Assembly: GCF_036785885.1 (NCBI RefSeq) | Contig: NC_092320.1 | Location: forward strand, 10,603,557-10,667,556 | Reading direction: 5' to 3' | DNA: 64,000 nt | From: Coffea arabica | Lineage: Eukaryota > Streptophyta > Magnoliopsida > Gentianales > Rubiaceae | Shown here: piece by piece, positions 48,004 to 63,842 of the stretch | Layout: every line of letters begins with the position of its first letter | How positions within the stretch are numbered: position 1 is the first letter of the stretch | Notes under the pieces: generated by a model | What the model saw: the letters and a program-made list of their open reading frames with translations, nothing else | Database searches by the model: none | Told to the model about the DNA's origin: nothing | Translations under genes and position numbers: made by a program

Positions 48004-50357
48004 AGGTAAAATACACGGAACCCCATATGGTTTCGCGAAAAGACACGGAACCCCCCTATCGTTTAAAAACATACACATAAACGCCCTAAACTTCATAACT
48101 AAAGTGAAAATAGACCTATAATCGGCTGAGCGAACTACTGATGATGGGTCTGCGAGGTTCTTTTGAAAAGATCATGAGTTTCATTCCCAAACTACCCTTC
48201 AGTTGCTATATAGAAGGCACTACATATTAGGGGAGAATAGAGTTGAATCTATCAAAGAGTGAAAAGAAAAAGGAGAAGATCTACTTCTGAGTATATCGAA
48301 GTCGTCATGTCCACTTCTGCAAATTTTGAAGGAGGTTTGACAGATCTAAGGTATGAATAGTCTCGGTGCTTCTGAGTATATCGAAGTCATCATACTGTTG
48401 CTACTGCTTATTCAAGTCTTCAGTTTGCTGATGCTGTGCTGTGGACTCCTCACCTTGTGGTTGCTGATGTTGTTGCTACTGCTCATTCAAGTCACCAATT
48501 TGCTGATTTGTTTGAGATACAATTGAACCAGCAGTTGCAAAGATGTCCTCATCTTCTGCAAATTCTAGACCCTCTCTCAACCAATCCGGATCAGGTTCTT
48601 CGTTTCTATCACTGTGGTGCTGCTGTTCATTGTTGACTTGATTCTTCTCAATAGAGGTTCTGTCAAAGTCACAATGTTGTTCATTATTGACTTGATTGGT
48701 CTCAACAGAGGTTCTGTCAAAGTTATATTGATTTTCACATTCTACTTTACTTTGGTTCACTGAAGAAACCTCTTGCTGGCTGTGGACAGCATCTATTCTG
48801 GTTGTTTGCTGAAATAATTTTCTGACAGTTTTTCTATCTACTCTTTTCACAGGTTGCATCACAGTTTGTCTCTTCCTCGATTGAGTTTTACCACCCTTTC
48901 TTCTGTTTTTTTTAATTAGTTCGAAGGAATTTTATGTGCCATCATTAGTTTCTACAACAGTTGAGTCATCTAAATCATTTTCTTGCCCTCTTGTATCACC
49001 AATATATGGTTCAAAACCAGTCAAATCAACAGAATTTTGTGAAGCTCCAGCACCTTTTCTAGTCAGATCTGAATTTATCTCTGAAGAACTTCCATTGTAC
49101 GGTAAAGCAAGTGGACCATCATTCGTCACTCTTTCGAATAAGTGCTTACCATCTGGTGAGATAATTTTGAGAGGCGTATGACCTGCCTCTATATATATAT
49201 GCATATAAGGAAACCCTTCATAATAGGTAGTCAACAATTCTATGTCCACGTCATCATTTATTGGGATAACACCTACATCCACATCATGGTCTGGAATGCA
49301 ATACCAATATTTTACACATGCCGCTTCTTTTTCAATTTTGGAGTACAGGTTGAATAATGAAAATGTTGATAACTCATCAGGGTCGCAATTGTGAAACACT
49401 CTCACTAAATCACTTGTATACCTAATATTGGGATGATGTATAAACAGCCCACTCTAGTGCATGTGGATATCCACTGTCCTAAAAGGATCTAACATGGTCC
49501 CTAACCTAAATTATTTAATCAACACTTTTAGAATTCAAATATAGATTAATAAACTATATTAAGCTACATCACACTTTCAAATTATAACAACAATTAGTTA
49601 TAACAACAATCAGATTATTAAGTGAAATATGATTTGTAGTCAAATCCAAACCCGACACATATTATTTCCTTCTGACATTAACCACATACTCCAAAAAAGA
49701 CCCATATTCTCCAAAAAAAAAAAACTAAAAAAGTTAAGATCTTTACATTTTTAAACCCCATTTTCTCTGATAAACCACCTAAATATGGGCCACCAACTAT
49801 AACAATGACAAATATGGGGTAATGTGGGGTAATGTGGAAAAGGAATAAACAAATTGGAAAAGGATTACAAATCTTAAACATTAAATGGACTGAATATTGA
49901 ACAATAAGTTCTGATTCTTACCTAGAAATGTCGAACAAGTTTCACGATCAGATTTCCTCACTAATCTGTCTTTCCTTTCTTCGCGACCGAATGCAGCTTC
50001 ACAATCAGATGCAACCACCAATCTGTCACTCCTTTCTTCGCGATCGAATACAGCCATGGATTTTTCAACTCAAATTCACGATATTTCAACAACAATTTAG
50101 TATACAAATCCCTTGTCTTAGGGTTTTTTTTCTTACACAGGATGAACGAGAAAAGAGTCAGTTGTTCATTCTCTCTTCCTCTCTATTATAAATGAGGGTA
50201 TTTTGGGTATTCGACCTGCAGCCGGTAACTCAGCCGGTTAAGAAGTCTATTTCCACTTTAGTTATGAAGTTTAGGGCGTTTATGTGTATGTTTCTAAACG
50301 ATAGGGAGGTTCTATGTCTTTTCACGAAATCATAGGAGGGTTCCGTGTATTTTACCC
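48004..50357. mobile_element. Mutator-like element (MULE), 2.35 kb, with 9-bp target duplication
   Basis: Inverted ends of about 130 bp match closely: the left begins AGGTAAAATACACGGAACCC and the right, reverse-complemented, begins GGGTAAAATACACGGAACCC. Both continue through TATCGTTTAAAAACATACAC and CATAACTAAAGTG. The element is flanked by a perfect 9-bp direct repeat TTTAACAAA (47995-48003 and 50358-50366), the size made by Mutator transposases. Long TIRs, the 9-bp duplication and a mudrA-type coding remnant together identify the superfamily. The catalytic transposase region is missing, so it is non-autonomous. Confidence 0.92.
48476..49495 (-). pseudogene. Degenerate N-terminal part of a MULE transposase (PB1-like domain)
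   Basis: From ATG 49495 the frame reads MLDPFRTVDIHMH, hits an in-frame TAG near 49454, and continues to FHNCDPDELSTF and on to DVDIELLTTYYEGFPYMHIYIE. That is the PB1-like N-terminal domain found in many plant MULE transposases. The frame ends at 48932, and a second frame (48862-48476) carries a Gln/Asn-rich repeat (NQVNNEQ) and an acidic block DPDWLREGLEFAEDEDIF, also typical of the linker in these proteins. The DDE transposase, zinc finger and SWIM parts are absent. It lies wholly within the MULE. Confidence 0.75.
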
Positions 50358-50593
50358 TTTAACAAATGAGATGGAACATTTACTAAAATCTTCTCTCAGT
50401 TTTATAATGTTTTCAACAATGGTTCCAATTTTTGCATCCTGGCTGTTTTCTTCCGTGATTTTATCCACTTCTACCTTATTTTTTTAAAGAGGTATTTTAG
50501 AATACCTCATTATTTTTCTTCTCTCTTCCTCTCTCTATCTTGAACCCTTGACCTTATGGTATGCAAGACATGCTAATACCAACAAGGCACAAG

Positions 50594-51186
50594 CTGTGTT
50601 TTAAAACTCGGATCGGACCGACCGGTTCGATCGGAACTAGCCAAGAGTCCGGTCTGAATTATGCTAAAAAATCGGGTAAGTAAAAACCCGGTCAAATTTG
50701 GGTTTGATCGGGAAAAAAATTGGATTTTTCGGTTCGGTTCAATCAAGCATTTAAAAAAAAAACTCAAATTTTTTCAATATTATATTTTGACTCCTAGATT
50801 GTTAAAAATTATTAATATATTTCAAATATTTCATACTTTATTAATGTTGTCTTGAAGTTTGGTGTTATTTTTCAATTAAATCCATAATTTTAATTCTAAA
50901 CTTGTTAATGCTCATTAAATAACATAAATTGCTACTTGATTGTTCTAATTTCTTTGTATTTTTTTGTTAAATATATTTGAAACATCAAATATATATGAAT
51001 ATACCTTTATTAATATTAACATGTTATTAGGTATTTTATATATAATATTTTAATTTTTAAATAATTTTATTTATAACGTCATCCGGTTGAACCCCTATCG
51101 AATCCTTATTGAATCCGGTTGAATCCATTGATCCCTGACCCCTGAACTTGACCGAGTCGATACTCGGTTCGGTTCTGAAAACATAG
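50594..51186. mobile_element. hAT-like MITE, 0.59 kb, with perfect 8-bp target duplication
   Basis: The left end CTGTGTTTTAAAACTCGG and the right end (reverse complement CTATGTTTTCAGAACCG) are imperfect inverted repeats. The perfect direct repeat GGCACAAG lies at 50586-50593 and 51187-51194. Both ends have CGGTTC/GAACCG-rich arms, like the element at 46009-46930, so the two may be related. The AT-rich core has no coding capacity. Confidence 0.75.
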
Positions 51187-51194
51187 GGCACAAG

Positions 51195-52546
51195 AAGAGT
51201 TAGTGGGTAGCCAAGTGTCGATCGACAAAAAAAAAAATTTTGCACGTGTTTGCTAGTGTTCTGAAAGCTAGTTTGTTATATAGAGATCTACCGATACAAG
51301 TTACTACTTTGATTGCTAACACAATGCTTTGTTCTGCTATTGTCGGCCCATCCCACTGATAGCAAGACAGAAGATCCGTTGTCTTTAATTTTGCGTAATT
51401 TTAGCATATGTGGGACTGCCTTCAAGCATGCGGATCTCTTTTTCAACCTTAAAAAATAATAATACTAATAAAACCCTGAAAGAGGGCCAAAGGGTTTATA
51501 TTTCGGCTCAAGGGATTCTAAATGTTACATATATTCCCCACCAGCTAAAAGTCGAGCTAGGAACTTAATTGTTACTTGGGAGTTGGGACAAAAATAAAAA
51601 AAAAATAAAAACATCCTTGTAATGAGGCGCTGGCCTACGATCCGGCAAAAAAAAATTTTGTTAATGAACCACTAACCATCAATTTGAGCAAAAGGGTTAT
51701 TTTATAACTTTCTTTTTTCTCAAGAATTGCAATAGGAAAAAAAAAAGCATCTCAAATAACTGTTTCTATACTTATGATGTTGAGAACTACACGACAATAG
51801 TGATATAACATGATATATTTATTTAGTGTGTAAAGCTAGCTATTAACTCCCTAACCGCAAGAAGTACTACTTTCTTTTGAATATCTTATATCTGATCTTT
51901 ATGAGAGGACGCCATGCGACAATTTGGATCAATCTTCTGTACCAAAAGTAAAATGGTACGTGTCTTTTCGTTTAGGGTTTTACGTAACCTTAGCAAGCGT
52001 GTAATTGCCTTCAAGGGTGCGAATTTCTTGTTCTACATTTTTTTTTAAATGGAAGGGGGTTAAGGGTTCATATCATTCTGTGGACAATATAATTAAGTTA
52101 ATAATTTGTCCTTTGTTTTGGATTGAGGGAGATTCTCAATGTACATATGGTCCCTACCAACTAAAGGTCGATTAGGATCCGATTGGCAAATCTATTTTTT
52201 ACACGTTTTTAATAAAACTAAGTTTTTTTTTCAAATTTATCTACAGAAACTTGTTGAATCGTCTTAAATTTTATTTTTTTTTAAAAAACAATCCTCAAAT
52301 ACTAAAAAACACACACAATTTCCTTCTTCTACCACCATCCACTTTAATCATTTCTGCTCTCATTGCTGGCTTGCCACTTCACTTCATCCCACCACTCCCG
52401 CGCAACACATTTCTCTCTCTCTCTCTCTGTCCCTCTTTCCCTATCAGTTCCCTTTCCTATCACCACCCACCACCCCTTTTTTTTTGTTCCCTTCTGCTCT
52501 TCCTCTCTCCCCTTCCTCCTCATTTCCTCTCTCCCTTCTTAGTCAC
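51195..52546. other. Spacer with diverged internal duplications
   Basis: Two diverged copies of a ~300-400 bp block are visible (about 51290-51560 and 51880-52175). They share 'TTTTACGTAACCTTAGCA..GTGTAATTGCCTTCAAG'-type text and later a 'CCACCAGCTAAAAGTCGAGC' / 'CTACCAACTAAAGGTCGATT' block. A pyrimidine-rich region with (CT)n runs from about 52320 to 52540. No gene is seen. Confidence 0.5.
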
Positions 52547-53776
52547 TAGGGATGGGCATGGATCAGGTACCCACCCCTAATTTGATTTGACTGATTCGAC
52601 TCTAACATATCGAATCAACCATTTTGCCATCCTATCTCGCTCTTAACGTCTACGGGTCATGGAACCCGCCCTAAAAAAAACTATTTTTCAATAAAAAAAT
52701 TGTTTTCCACTTCATATCAACATGTTTTTTAATATGAAAAAAAAAACCTGCTTTCTAATTAATGTAAGTAGAGATATTGTAATCAAAGTCCATACATCAC
52801 TATTCTCAGACATTTCATCCAACAATCAAACCAATCTTATAAATTTAGTACATATTAGAATTATAATATCTAATAGATACGAAGTTTCATGATAATTTTG
52901 AGTACATCACCATTTTCACACATTCCATCATTCTACAACACAACAAACGCAAGAATAATAAGTATTCAGCAATTTTTCCAACTTGCTTTATGGATGTTAT
53001 GGTACAAGACTGCATCTCAAATGAATCAACTGTGGAATCAAGTTTGGAAAAAGAATTGAACAAAGCTAATTATTTTTGGAGAAAGTATAACCAAAATAAC
53101 CTTGAAAAATCTTCCCCAGTTTCTTTACATTTTTGGAATAGCCCTTATGGCATTAAGGGTGATGAAAAAGAAAATTAAATTTCTTACACTAAAATAAAAG
53201 AAACAAATTTAAGAGATATAATTGCAGTAAAATAAATCAAATAAATAAATACATGAAAGACGCAAATTTTTTAATTACCTAGCTAACAGAAATTGGAGCT
53301 CCAACACAAATCTTTGATTGAATTGATGGAAAATTTGTAAGAAAGATCGATGGAGATAGAATAAAAATAAAAATGATGAAAGGGATGAACATTTTTATGA
53401 TAGAATTTTACAAATTTTTTTTCGTTTTGTTCATTTGGTTCAAGTTTCATCGAGAATATTCACTTTTTTCAGACAAAATGAAGAGAGGCGAATCATGGGA
53501 TTAGGATATAAGGCTGTGAGTCACTTTACTTACACTTAGGATTAAAAATTATAAAATTATAAAGTGACTCCTAATTTTTTAATATTTATATAATATACCC
53601 TGCGAGTTGGGTACCTGCGAATTTTTATTTTTCTGATCCGTATTTGTATCCCTTTTTGCGGGTACCGACCCTCATCTACTCTATTAAAAAAAATCGGACT
53701 AGATATCCTATTTTTTAGATGAATCGAATAGGGTTCATCAGATTTTCGGATCGACGGATTTTTTTGCCCACCCCTA
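52547..53776. mobile_element. hAT-like element with TAGGGRTGGGCA ends, 1.23 kb
   Basis: The left end TAGGGATGGGCATGGATC and the right end (reverse complement TAGGGGTGGGCAAAAAAATC) share the GGGTGGGCA terminus common in plant hAT elements. The second inner blocks GGTACCCA and GGGTACCTGC are also related. A target duplication was not found. The 62-codon ORF at 52990-53178 gives no family match. Confidence 0.55.
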
Positions 53777-55285
53777 CCAATCATCCATCTCTTCTTCATT
53801 CAACTTGGCCCTCTCCCTTTGCCTCTCATCCTTTTCTACCGCCATTTCGTCTCCCTTCTCCTCTCACTCTCCCTTTCTCGCAACCCGTCTCTTTTGTACA
53901 AATCTCAATTTGGACTGAATCTTGCTAAATGTAAAATTTTTTAAAATTTTTTCTTCAATTTGATATTTTTTATAATTGATATGATCATTTAGCAATGAAA
54001 CGAGTTAATAGTAAATTGTAGATAATCTCACAAATAAAATAAAAGAGTAATAAAATGTACTTCTAATTTTTTTGTCGTACTTCTAATTTTGACTAGTTTT
54101 GATGGGGGATAAAATGGATACATCCAAGGTTGTTCACTAAGTTCGGGGGAGCCAAGTGTGATTAGCCTAAGGAAAAAAAAATAAGCCATAACTCTTGAAT
54201 TAACGTCCGTGTATTCTGAAGTCTGTTAGTAAAAAGACTAGCTACTAAATTCCTTAGCCACATGAGGCGTTCACCATATCAATTAGCACTACTTTTCTTT
54301 GAATACCTTGTAATAGTTTATGTATTTAATCTTTTATAAGAGGGCATCATGTGACACTTGGATCAAGCTTCCGTACCAGAAGAAGATACTCCGATCATCC
54401 AAGTGTCAATAAACAATTTCTTGATTGGTTCATGCATCGGTTTTAATGTTGTATCGTGTAGACACAAATGAATCAATCCAACGTCAAATAGACAAAACAC
54501 ACCAATGATCAACCACCCGTTCCCCCGGCCTCCTTCCTTGTTCCAAAATCGCTTCTTTTTGGTACCCAAGGGGGCAAAATATCTTGCACCTACCGTGGCA
54601 TGTCTACAATGGCTCTGGCCCCGCAGATTTGAAAAGCAAATTATTCAGCTGTATGAAAAAAAATCATACAAATTAGTTCACCGAAAGGTCCGTGGAAGAC
54701 ACTTGAGCAAATGAAAAAGGGACATCTGGTTGGACACACATCTGGGAAGAGGGACCCACATGATATAATATATGGGAAAGCTGTTCCGTCCCATAAAGCT
54801 TTTTGGCAAGTCTTCTGTGACATGGGACTTTCTTAAGACTGACACATGTTGGTTTGTGTTCCTCGGGAAACTAACCTTTTTGTGTGCGTGTCAGTAATGC
54901 ACTGTTTTGAGACGGTAAGCAACCTACGTTCCTTGATTGCATGATTGACTATTTGTTTATGTTTTTGCTTTAAAAAAAGATTTTGTGGGATTTTCATACT
55001 TTACATATTTTGGTAGATTGTACAGTAAAATGATACGTGTCCCTTCGTTCAGGATTGTTTGACTGAGAATTGACTTGGGTTTTGGGGCTCGGGCATAACT
55101 ATTCCAACAACAATATACGATCGTGGGGTGTCTCAAGACTGGGTTTTTATTTCTGAAGATTGAGGGGAGGAGGGATGCCATATTTCTGGAGGAAGAAAAG
55201 GGTGTCTGATTGATTAAGGTGGCTTGTTTACTTTGAGATAAGGGATTTTCTTTTCCTTTAGTTGAGGCACCAGTTTTTCTGATTT
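53777..55285. other. Spacer and distal promoter of the PP2C gene
   Basis: No gene is seen. A block at 54340-54385 (CATGTGACACTTGGATCAAG) resembles 51905-51950 (CATGCGACAATTTGGATCAA), so the diverged duplication of the region upstream continues here. An ABRE-type ACGTGTC lies at 55035-55041. Confidence 0.45.
55035..55041 (+). promoter_or_regulatory. ABRE-like element ACGTGTC
   Basis: ACGTGTC is the ABA-response core bound by ABF/AREB bZIP factors. It lies about 800 bp upstream of the PP2C ATG at 55840 and about 250 bp upstream of a possible upstream exon. Clade-A PP2C genes are ABA-induced in Arabidopsis. A single 7-bp motif can occur by chance. Confidence 0.35.
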
Positions 55286-55839
55286 ATGGGTATTTTCTCT
55301 TGGGGCTTGATTCTGTAAGTTCTTGCTTAGCATAATTAACATATTTGGTTCTTTGATTGGTTTGTTCATGTTAACCAGTGAAGTTCTTTCTGCTTGAAAG
55401 CGGATTAATTTGTTTGTTTTTGTATCAAAGCTTTGGTTCTTATTCTGATTGAGGTTTCAGTGGTAATTTCTTGGTAACATATTCTGATGAGGTGCTGGAT
55501 AAGGGGAATCTTTGAGAGATCCTGAAGGTGCTGAATAGTGTGTAAGAAGTATTTGCATGTGTCTTGTCTTCTGGGTACTGTTCACTTTATACTGAAATTT
55601 TGATTCGTATTCCCTTGCTTCATCGAATTTCTTGCCGTGTATTTTAGCCCCTTGATTCTTCTGCCTAGGAGTTGTAGCTGGTTTTTCAAGCACTTTTCTG
55701 GACCCTTGAACTGCTAGTACTGAGATTAGTTGGTCGAAATAAGGCGTGGTTCTTTTAAACGGCTAATTTGCCTCTTTGTAGGGTTCTCGAACTAGGCAAT
55801 TGATTTCTTTTGGTAGAGGAGACATCTCCAGCGATTGCG

Positions 55840-58287
55840 ATGCCATATAATTTGGGAAATCTGATTTATGATGAGTCTGTGCTAACAACCCGAGTGGACA
55901 TCACTGGGCTTGAGCTGATAGCAAACACAAGTAGTTTGTTGTCGGAATCTTCTCTAACGAAGTTCCCATTGGTGCCTTTTGCTCATGAAAGTAGAAGCTA
56001 TAGTAACTATAGAACGCCTCAAAATGGAATCAGTATCTTGACCCAAAATGATAACGTCAAGAAAGGCGAAGCCAATACCTTGCCTAGGGCAACTGATAAT
56101 GGTAGATGTTTTGCTGTGGGAGATGCAATGTACCAGGCCACTAAGGCAGATGATCTGAAGTTATTTTCTGGTGGCCAATCCGTAGATGCTAGTTCTCAGT
56201 TGGTGTCTAATGACACCACCAGCGTATGCAGTGAGCAGTGTACTGCTTTGGATACTCAATCTGGGACTTCATTAATAACCGTAGCAAGCACTTGTAGTCA
56301 TCAAAGTATTAAGAAGTCATATTCGTGGGATCCAACAATTGCATCAGAGATTATTGAAGATATTGTTTCTGGGATAGCTAATAATGGAGTTGCGGTTGTT
56401 AAAGATTCTACAAGACCAGTGCCTTCTTCCCTTCTCGAGGTTTCGGAGAAAATGAAAATAGATAGGCATGTTTTTAGTCTTGATACTGTTCCTTTATGGG
56501 GATTCTCATCTATCCGCGGAAGAAGGCCAGAGATGGAAGATGCTGTAGCGGCTCTGCCACGGTTTTTTAAAATTCCTCGTCAGATGCTAATGGATGGTCC
56601 TGTTTCTAATGCATTGAATCAATGTTTGTCAGCTGACTTGTTTGGAGTTTATGATGGACATGGAGGCAGCCAGGTAATTTTTGTGCCTTAGTTGTTTTTG
56701 TTGTCAACTGCTATCGTCCCCCCTCCTATTCTACCGGGGGTTAAGTTTTTTGTAGGTGTCAAAGTATTATGTGGTTCTCTGATTATAGTCTACTCATGTT
56801 AACCATCTTCTTGTAGGTTGCCGATTATTGCCGCGACCGCCTCCATTTAGCTTTAGCTGAGGTGCTGAATATTGAAAGGGAGGACTTGCTTACTGGAAAT
56901 GGTGCATGTAATTGGAAGGAGCGATGGGGGAGAGTTTTATTGAGCTGTTTCCATAAAGTTGATAATGAGGTGGGAGGTATGGGAACTTCTGGTGCTAATG
57001 ATCCTAGTCTTGTACCTATTGCTCCTGAAGCTGTTGGGTCTACGGCTGTGGTTGGCATTATTTGTCCCTCACATATTATTGTCGCAAATTGTGGTGATTC
57101 AAGGGCAGTCTTGTGCCGTGCAAAAGTGGCTGTGCCATTGTCTATAGATCACAAAGTAAGGCCTTTGATGTAGGACATCTTTTTGTTTCTTTGTTTTGTC
57201 TTTCCTGTAGTCGTTCTACCTTGGTTTGGGTTTTGACATCTCTAAACATTAAACTTCAGCCAAATAGAGAAGATGAATACGAAAGGATAGAAGCTGCAGG
57301 AGGCAAGGTCATAGACTGGGGTGGATATCGTGTTTCTGGCGTGCTTGCGATGTCAAGGTCCATTGGTACGTCTCTCTTTAATGTACTTGAGAGTTATGTT
57401 CTGTTCCATTTGCATGTCACGCTGAGCTGATTTGGTACTGAAGCACTGACCCTAATGGACTTGAGTGATTGCTAACGTGTTTAGTTTCGCCAAAATGTGC
57501 ATTTTCCAAGTTGGATAAGCACCAACAATTTGAAGAATGCAAACTATGATAGTAAAATTCTTAAATTTCGCTTTCCACAATAATTAATAGAGCTTCTGTA
57601 CCACTGGATGCCAAAATGCCAAATAAATTACCCTCAAAAGATTAGAATCCGTTGAATTTGTTATGACTAATAGCAACTGCCTGCCTGAAAGGCCTTGATA
57701 TCTTAACTCCTGGGTGAGCTTTGTGAGACTGTTGTACAGATCGAGTTTTTGTCCATATAAATTCTAGTAGTCCACCACCAATTGCGGTATTAGTCCGAAG
57801 TCGGTAGGACGACTTCCATTGCTCAGCATTTGAGCATTATTCCGCCAACTAAGGCTGGAACGTTTGGACTCGCATTGGCTTGATTTGGCCGCCTTTAGTC
57901 CATCGAACTTCGACTTTTACACACATTTTTCATTTGTGAGACTTTGCAGGTGATAGATACTTGAGGCCCTCTGTAATTGCAGATCCAGAAATGACGTTTG
58001 TGCCCCGGTCAAGAGAAGACGAATGCCTCATTTTAGCTAGTGATGGTCTATGGGATGTTATGACAAATGAAGAGGTCTGTGAGGTGGCGCGAAGGCGAAT
58101 CCTCCTCTGGCACAAAAAGAATGGTCCTAGCCCACCCAATGAGCGGGGTGAGCGAATTGATCCTGCTGCTCAAGATGCAGCAGACTATCTCTCACGACTT
58201 GCTCTCCAAAGGGGAAGCAAGGACAACATCTCCGTGATTGTTGTGGATCTGAAACCCGTAAGAAAGTTCAAGAAGAAGACCACCTAG
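55840..58287 (+). CDS. HAB1: Clade-A protein phosphatase 2C (HAB1/HAB2-like), at least 538 aa
   Basis: Join 55840-56673, 56817-57155, 57260-57365, 57950-58287, phases consistent. The enzyme removes phosphates from SnRK2 kinases and is inhibited by ABA-bound PYR/PYL receptors (family knowledge). Visible features: [18 protein letters not shown] (269-276, metal ligands), [10 protein letters not shown], the receptor-contacting tryptophan W411 in [21 protein letters not shown], and [12 protein letters not shown] (451-462, with metal-binding D458). The long N-terminal extension is HAB-like. Upstream in the same frame the sequence encodes EETSPAIA before M55840, which matches the conserved MEEMTPAVA start of HAB1, but no ATG precedes it. 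Either the codon was lost (it reads GTA) or an intron ending in GTAG at about 55817 splits the start; an ATGG|GTATTT at 55286 could supply it. The given start is therefore the minimum. Confidence 0.88.
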
Positions 58288-60260
58288 TACTGCCTAATAA
58301 TAATAAGCTGCCTCTGTAACTGTTTTTGCGTAAATTGTATCTAGTACCGGAAAACCTCATCTAATTGATTGGTAACAATGATGAGACGGGAGGTATCCTT
58401 GAAATATAGCTTTCTTCTTCTTCGTCGTGCAGCTAGTTTGCAAATGTACAGCTGCGAACCATCTTAGGGTTCCCAAATTATGATGCGATTCTTATAATAT
58501 GGACAAAAATGATGCTTTTTGATATTTGTTGGGTTCCTGTGGTCTCAAATCGCTGATTCCGAATCTTTTGTACTGCTGGTATAATACTAGCTGCCAAAAA
58601 AGTATTTCTTGCGAGATTTTTGGGCGATGTTTCGTTTGCATCTGTGTCACGCGACTACAGACAATCCCAGTAATTTCATGCCTCTCTGGTGGAAGCCTCG
58701 TTGAAGAACCCTACTCCACATGATTCAGGTCGGCGAAAAGCTAAACCAATCTTTGGATGTTTTCTGTTGCTCTTGTTGCATGTTGAAAACTTTTTATTCA
58801 CAGACGGCTCAGGCTGTAAAGCCACGATGGACCAAAACGCACGAAAGTGGCAAGTAGCGAATGCGTGGGGCTATAGCAATCCAAATAAACATGAGACGTA
58901 AAATATCAATTATAAGTCCCTTCAGATCACAGGAAGAATTCGTTAGCACAAAGTTGGGACCTGCTCTTTGATACACGCCTGCTTCGAGTTATCAGAGAAA
59001 TGGGGACGAAATTGTCGATAGCAACGAAGACCCAAAATGGCTTTCCCTACTCGTAATCATATCTTGAGTTACACTTTGTGTCTGGGTCGGCAAGATGTTC
59101 CGTAACAACAACGTACTAGTAATTTTTACCAAGGGGCATAACGGCCGCCGTAGGAATCGTCCGGTTCATTTTCGGCAACACCTTAAGCCATCGAATTAAT
59201 ATCCTCATAGATTCAGCTCACTAAAGTATTACGAACAAAACAGAGCCATTTCCGTCTTTCAATGCATAACATGCAGAGGTAAATATTTGAGCTTGATACA
59301 TGATGAATAGGTGGGGAGTGATGTACTGCTATTATCCTGCACTTTTGTGCTCAAGCAAATTGTATTTCAATATAATAGAGTTTACAAACACTAGACGTCA
59401 ACCCAACTTCCAAACCCTGAATATGTATAGCTCTGGAAGCGTCATTTCTTCCAGCCACATTCTGCCTGCCTGCCAGTCAACAATTGCTGGAGATTTCATC
59501 CGAAATTCAGCTAGATCCCCAAGCATAGATTCTCAAGGTGTCCGAATTAGGCTAGCTCAATATCAAAAGCAGCAAATACAAGAAGGCACAGGCTGCCAAA
59601 TGTCCCAAATTTAGAGTTCTGTTAGTTCCAGTGGAAGATGAGATCAATGAATCACCCAAGAACATTATCATAACACTGACAACCGTAAAATTGCACACGA
59701 GCCTACAGGCTTGAAAGGTAATGAAGCAATTTACTTCCAGAAACTCTCTTACCGTCAAGAAGGAAGCATAAGAAGCAGATTTCAGATTTATTGAGATTAA
59801 AGCTCATAATTGCCAAGGGAAGCATGAACAAGGGTTAAACATTTGGTATTCAAGTTCAAGACCATTGAACAAATTCCGGAAATCAATTGGCACTGAAAAG
59901 ACCAAGAGGAAAAAGGAGGAAATGACACATGAATTCCATCAATTTCGGCATTACAGGACACAACGTTAATCACACTGCAAGGTCTAGTAACAAGGTAAAC
60001 ACAGTTTTACTTGTGCATGCAAAAAGAGAGTGTGTTTCAACATTCAAGTGAAAAATCATCTCCTCCCATGCCCACGACATCTTCAACAGACAATTAAAAT
60101 GACAAGTACAGATGGCAATATTAATCAGCTCTCCATTGTTTTCAATTAAGGCTGTCTAGATTCAGACTCTATTTTTTTTAGTATCAGCTGCAGTGGGGAA
60201 ACAGTGAATATTTCCTTATAGGTTTCTAACATGTAGAAAAGATGAACATACCAAGAATGG
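58288..60260. other. Convergent 3' regions of PP2C and MAPKK genes
   Basis: Both genes end toward this stretch. I see no further gene in it. The open frame at 59300-59614 and others are short and unmatched. Confidence 0.5.

Positions 60261-63842
<3,582 letters not shown>

Noticed and set aside
52990-53178. 62-aa plus frame in the hAT-like element
   Set aside because: Not related to any hAT transposase motif I know, and too short to support.
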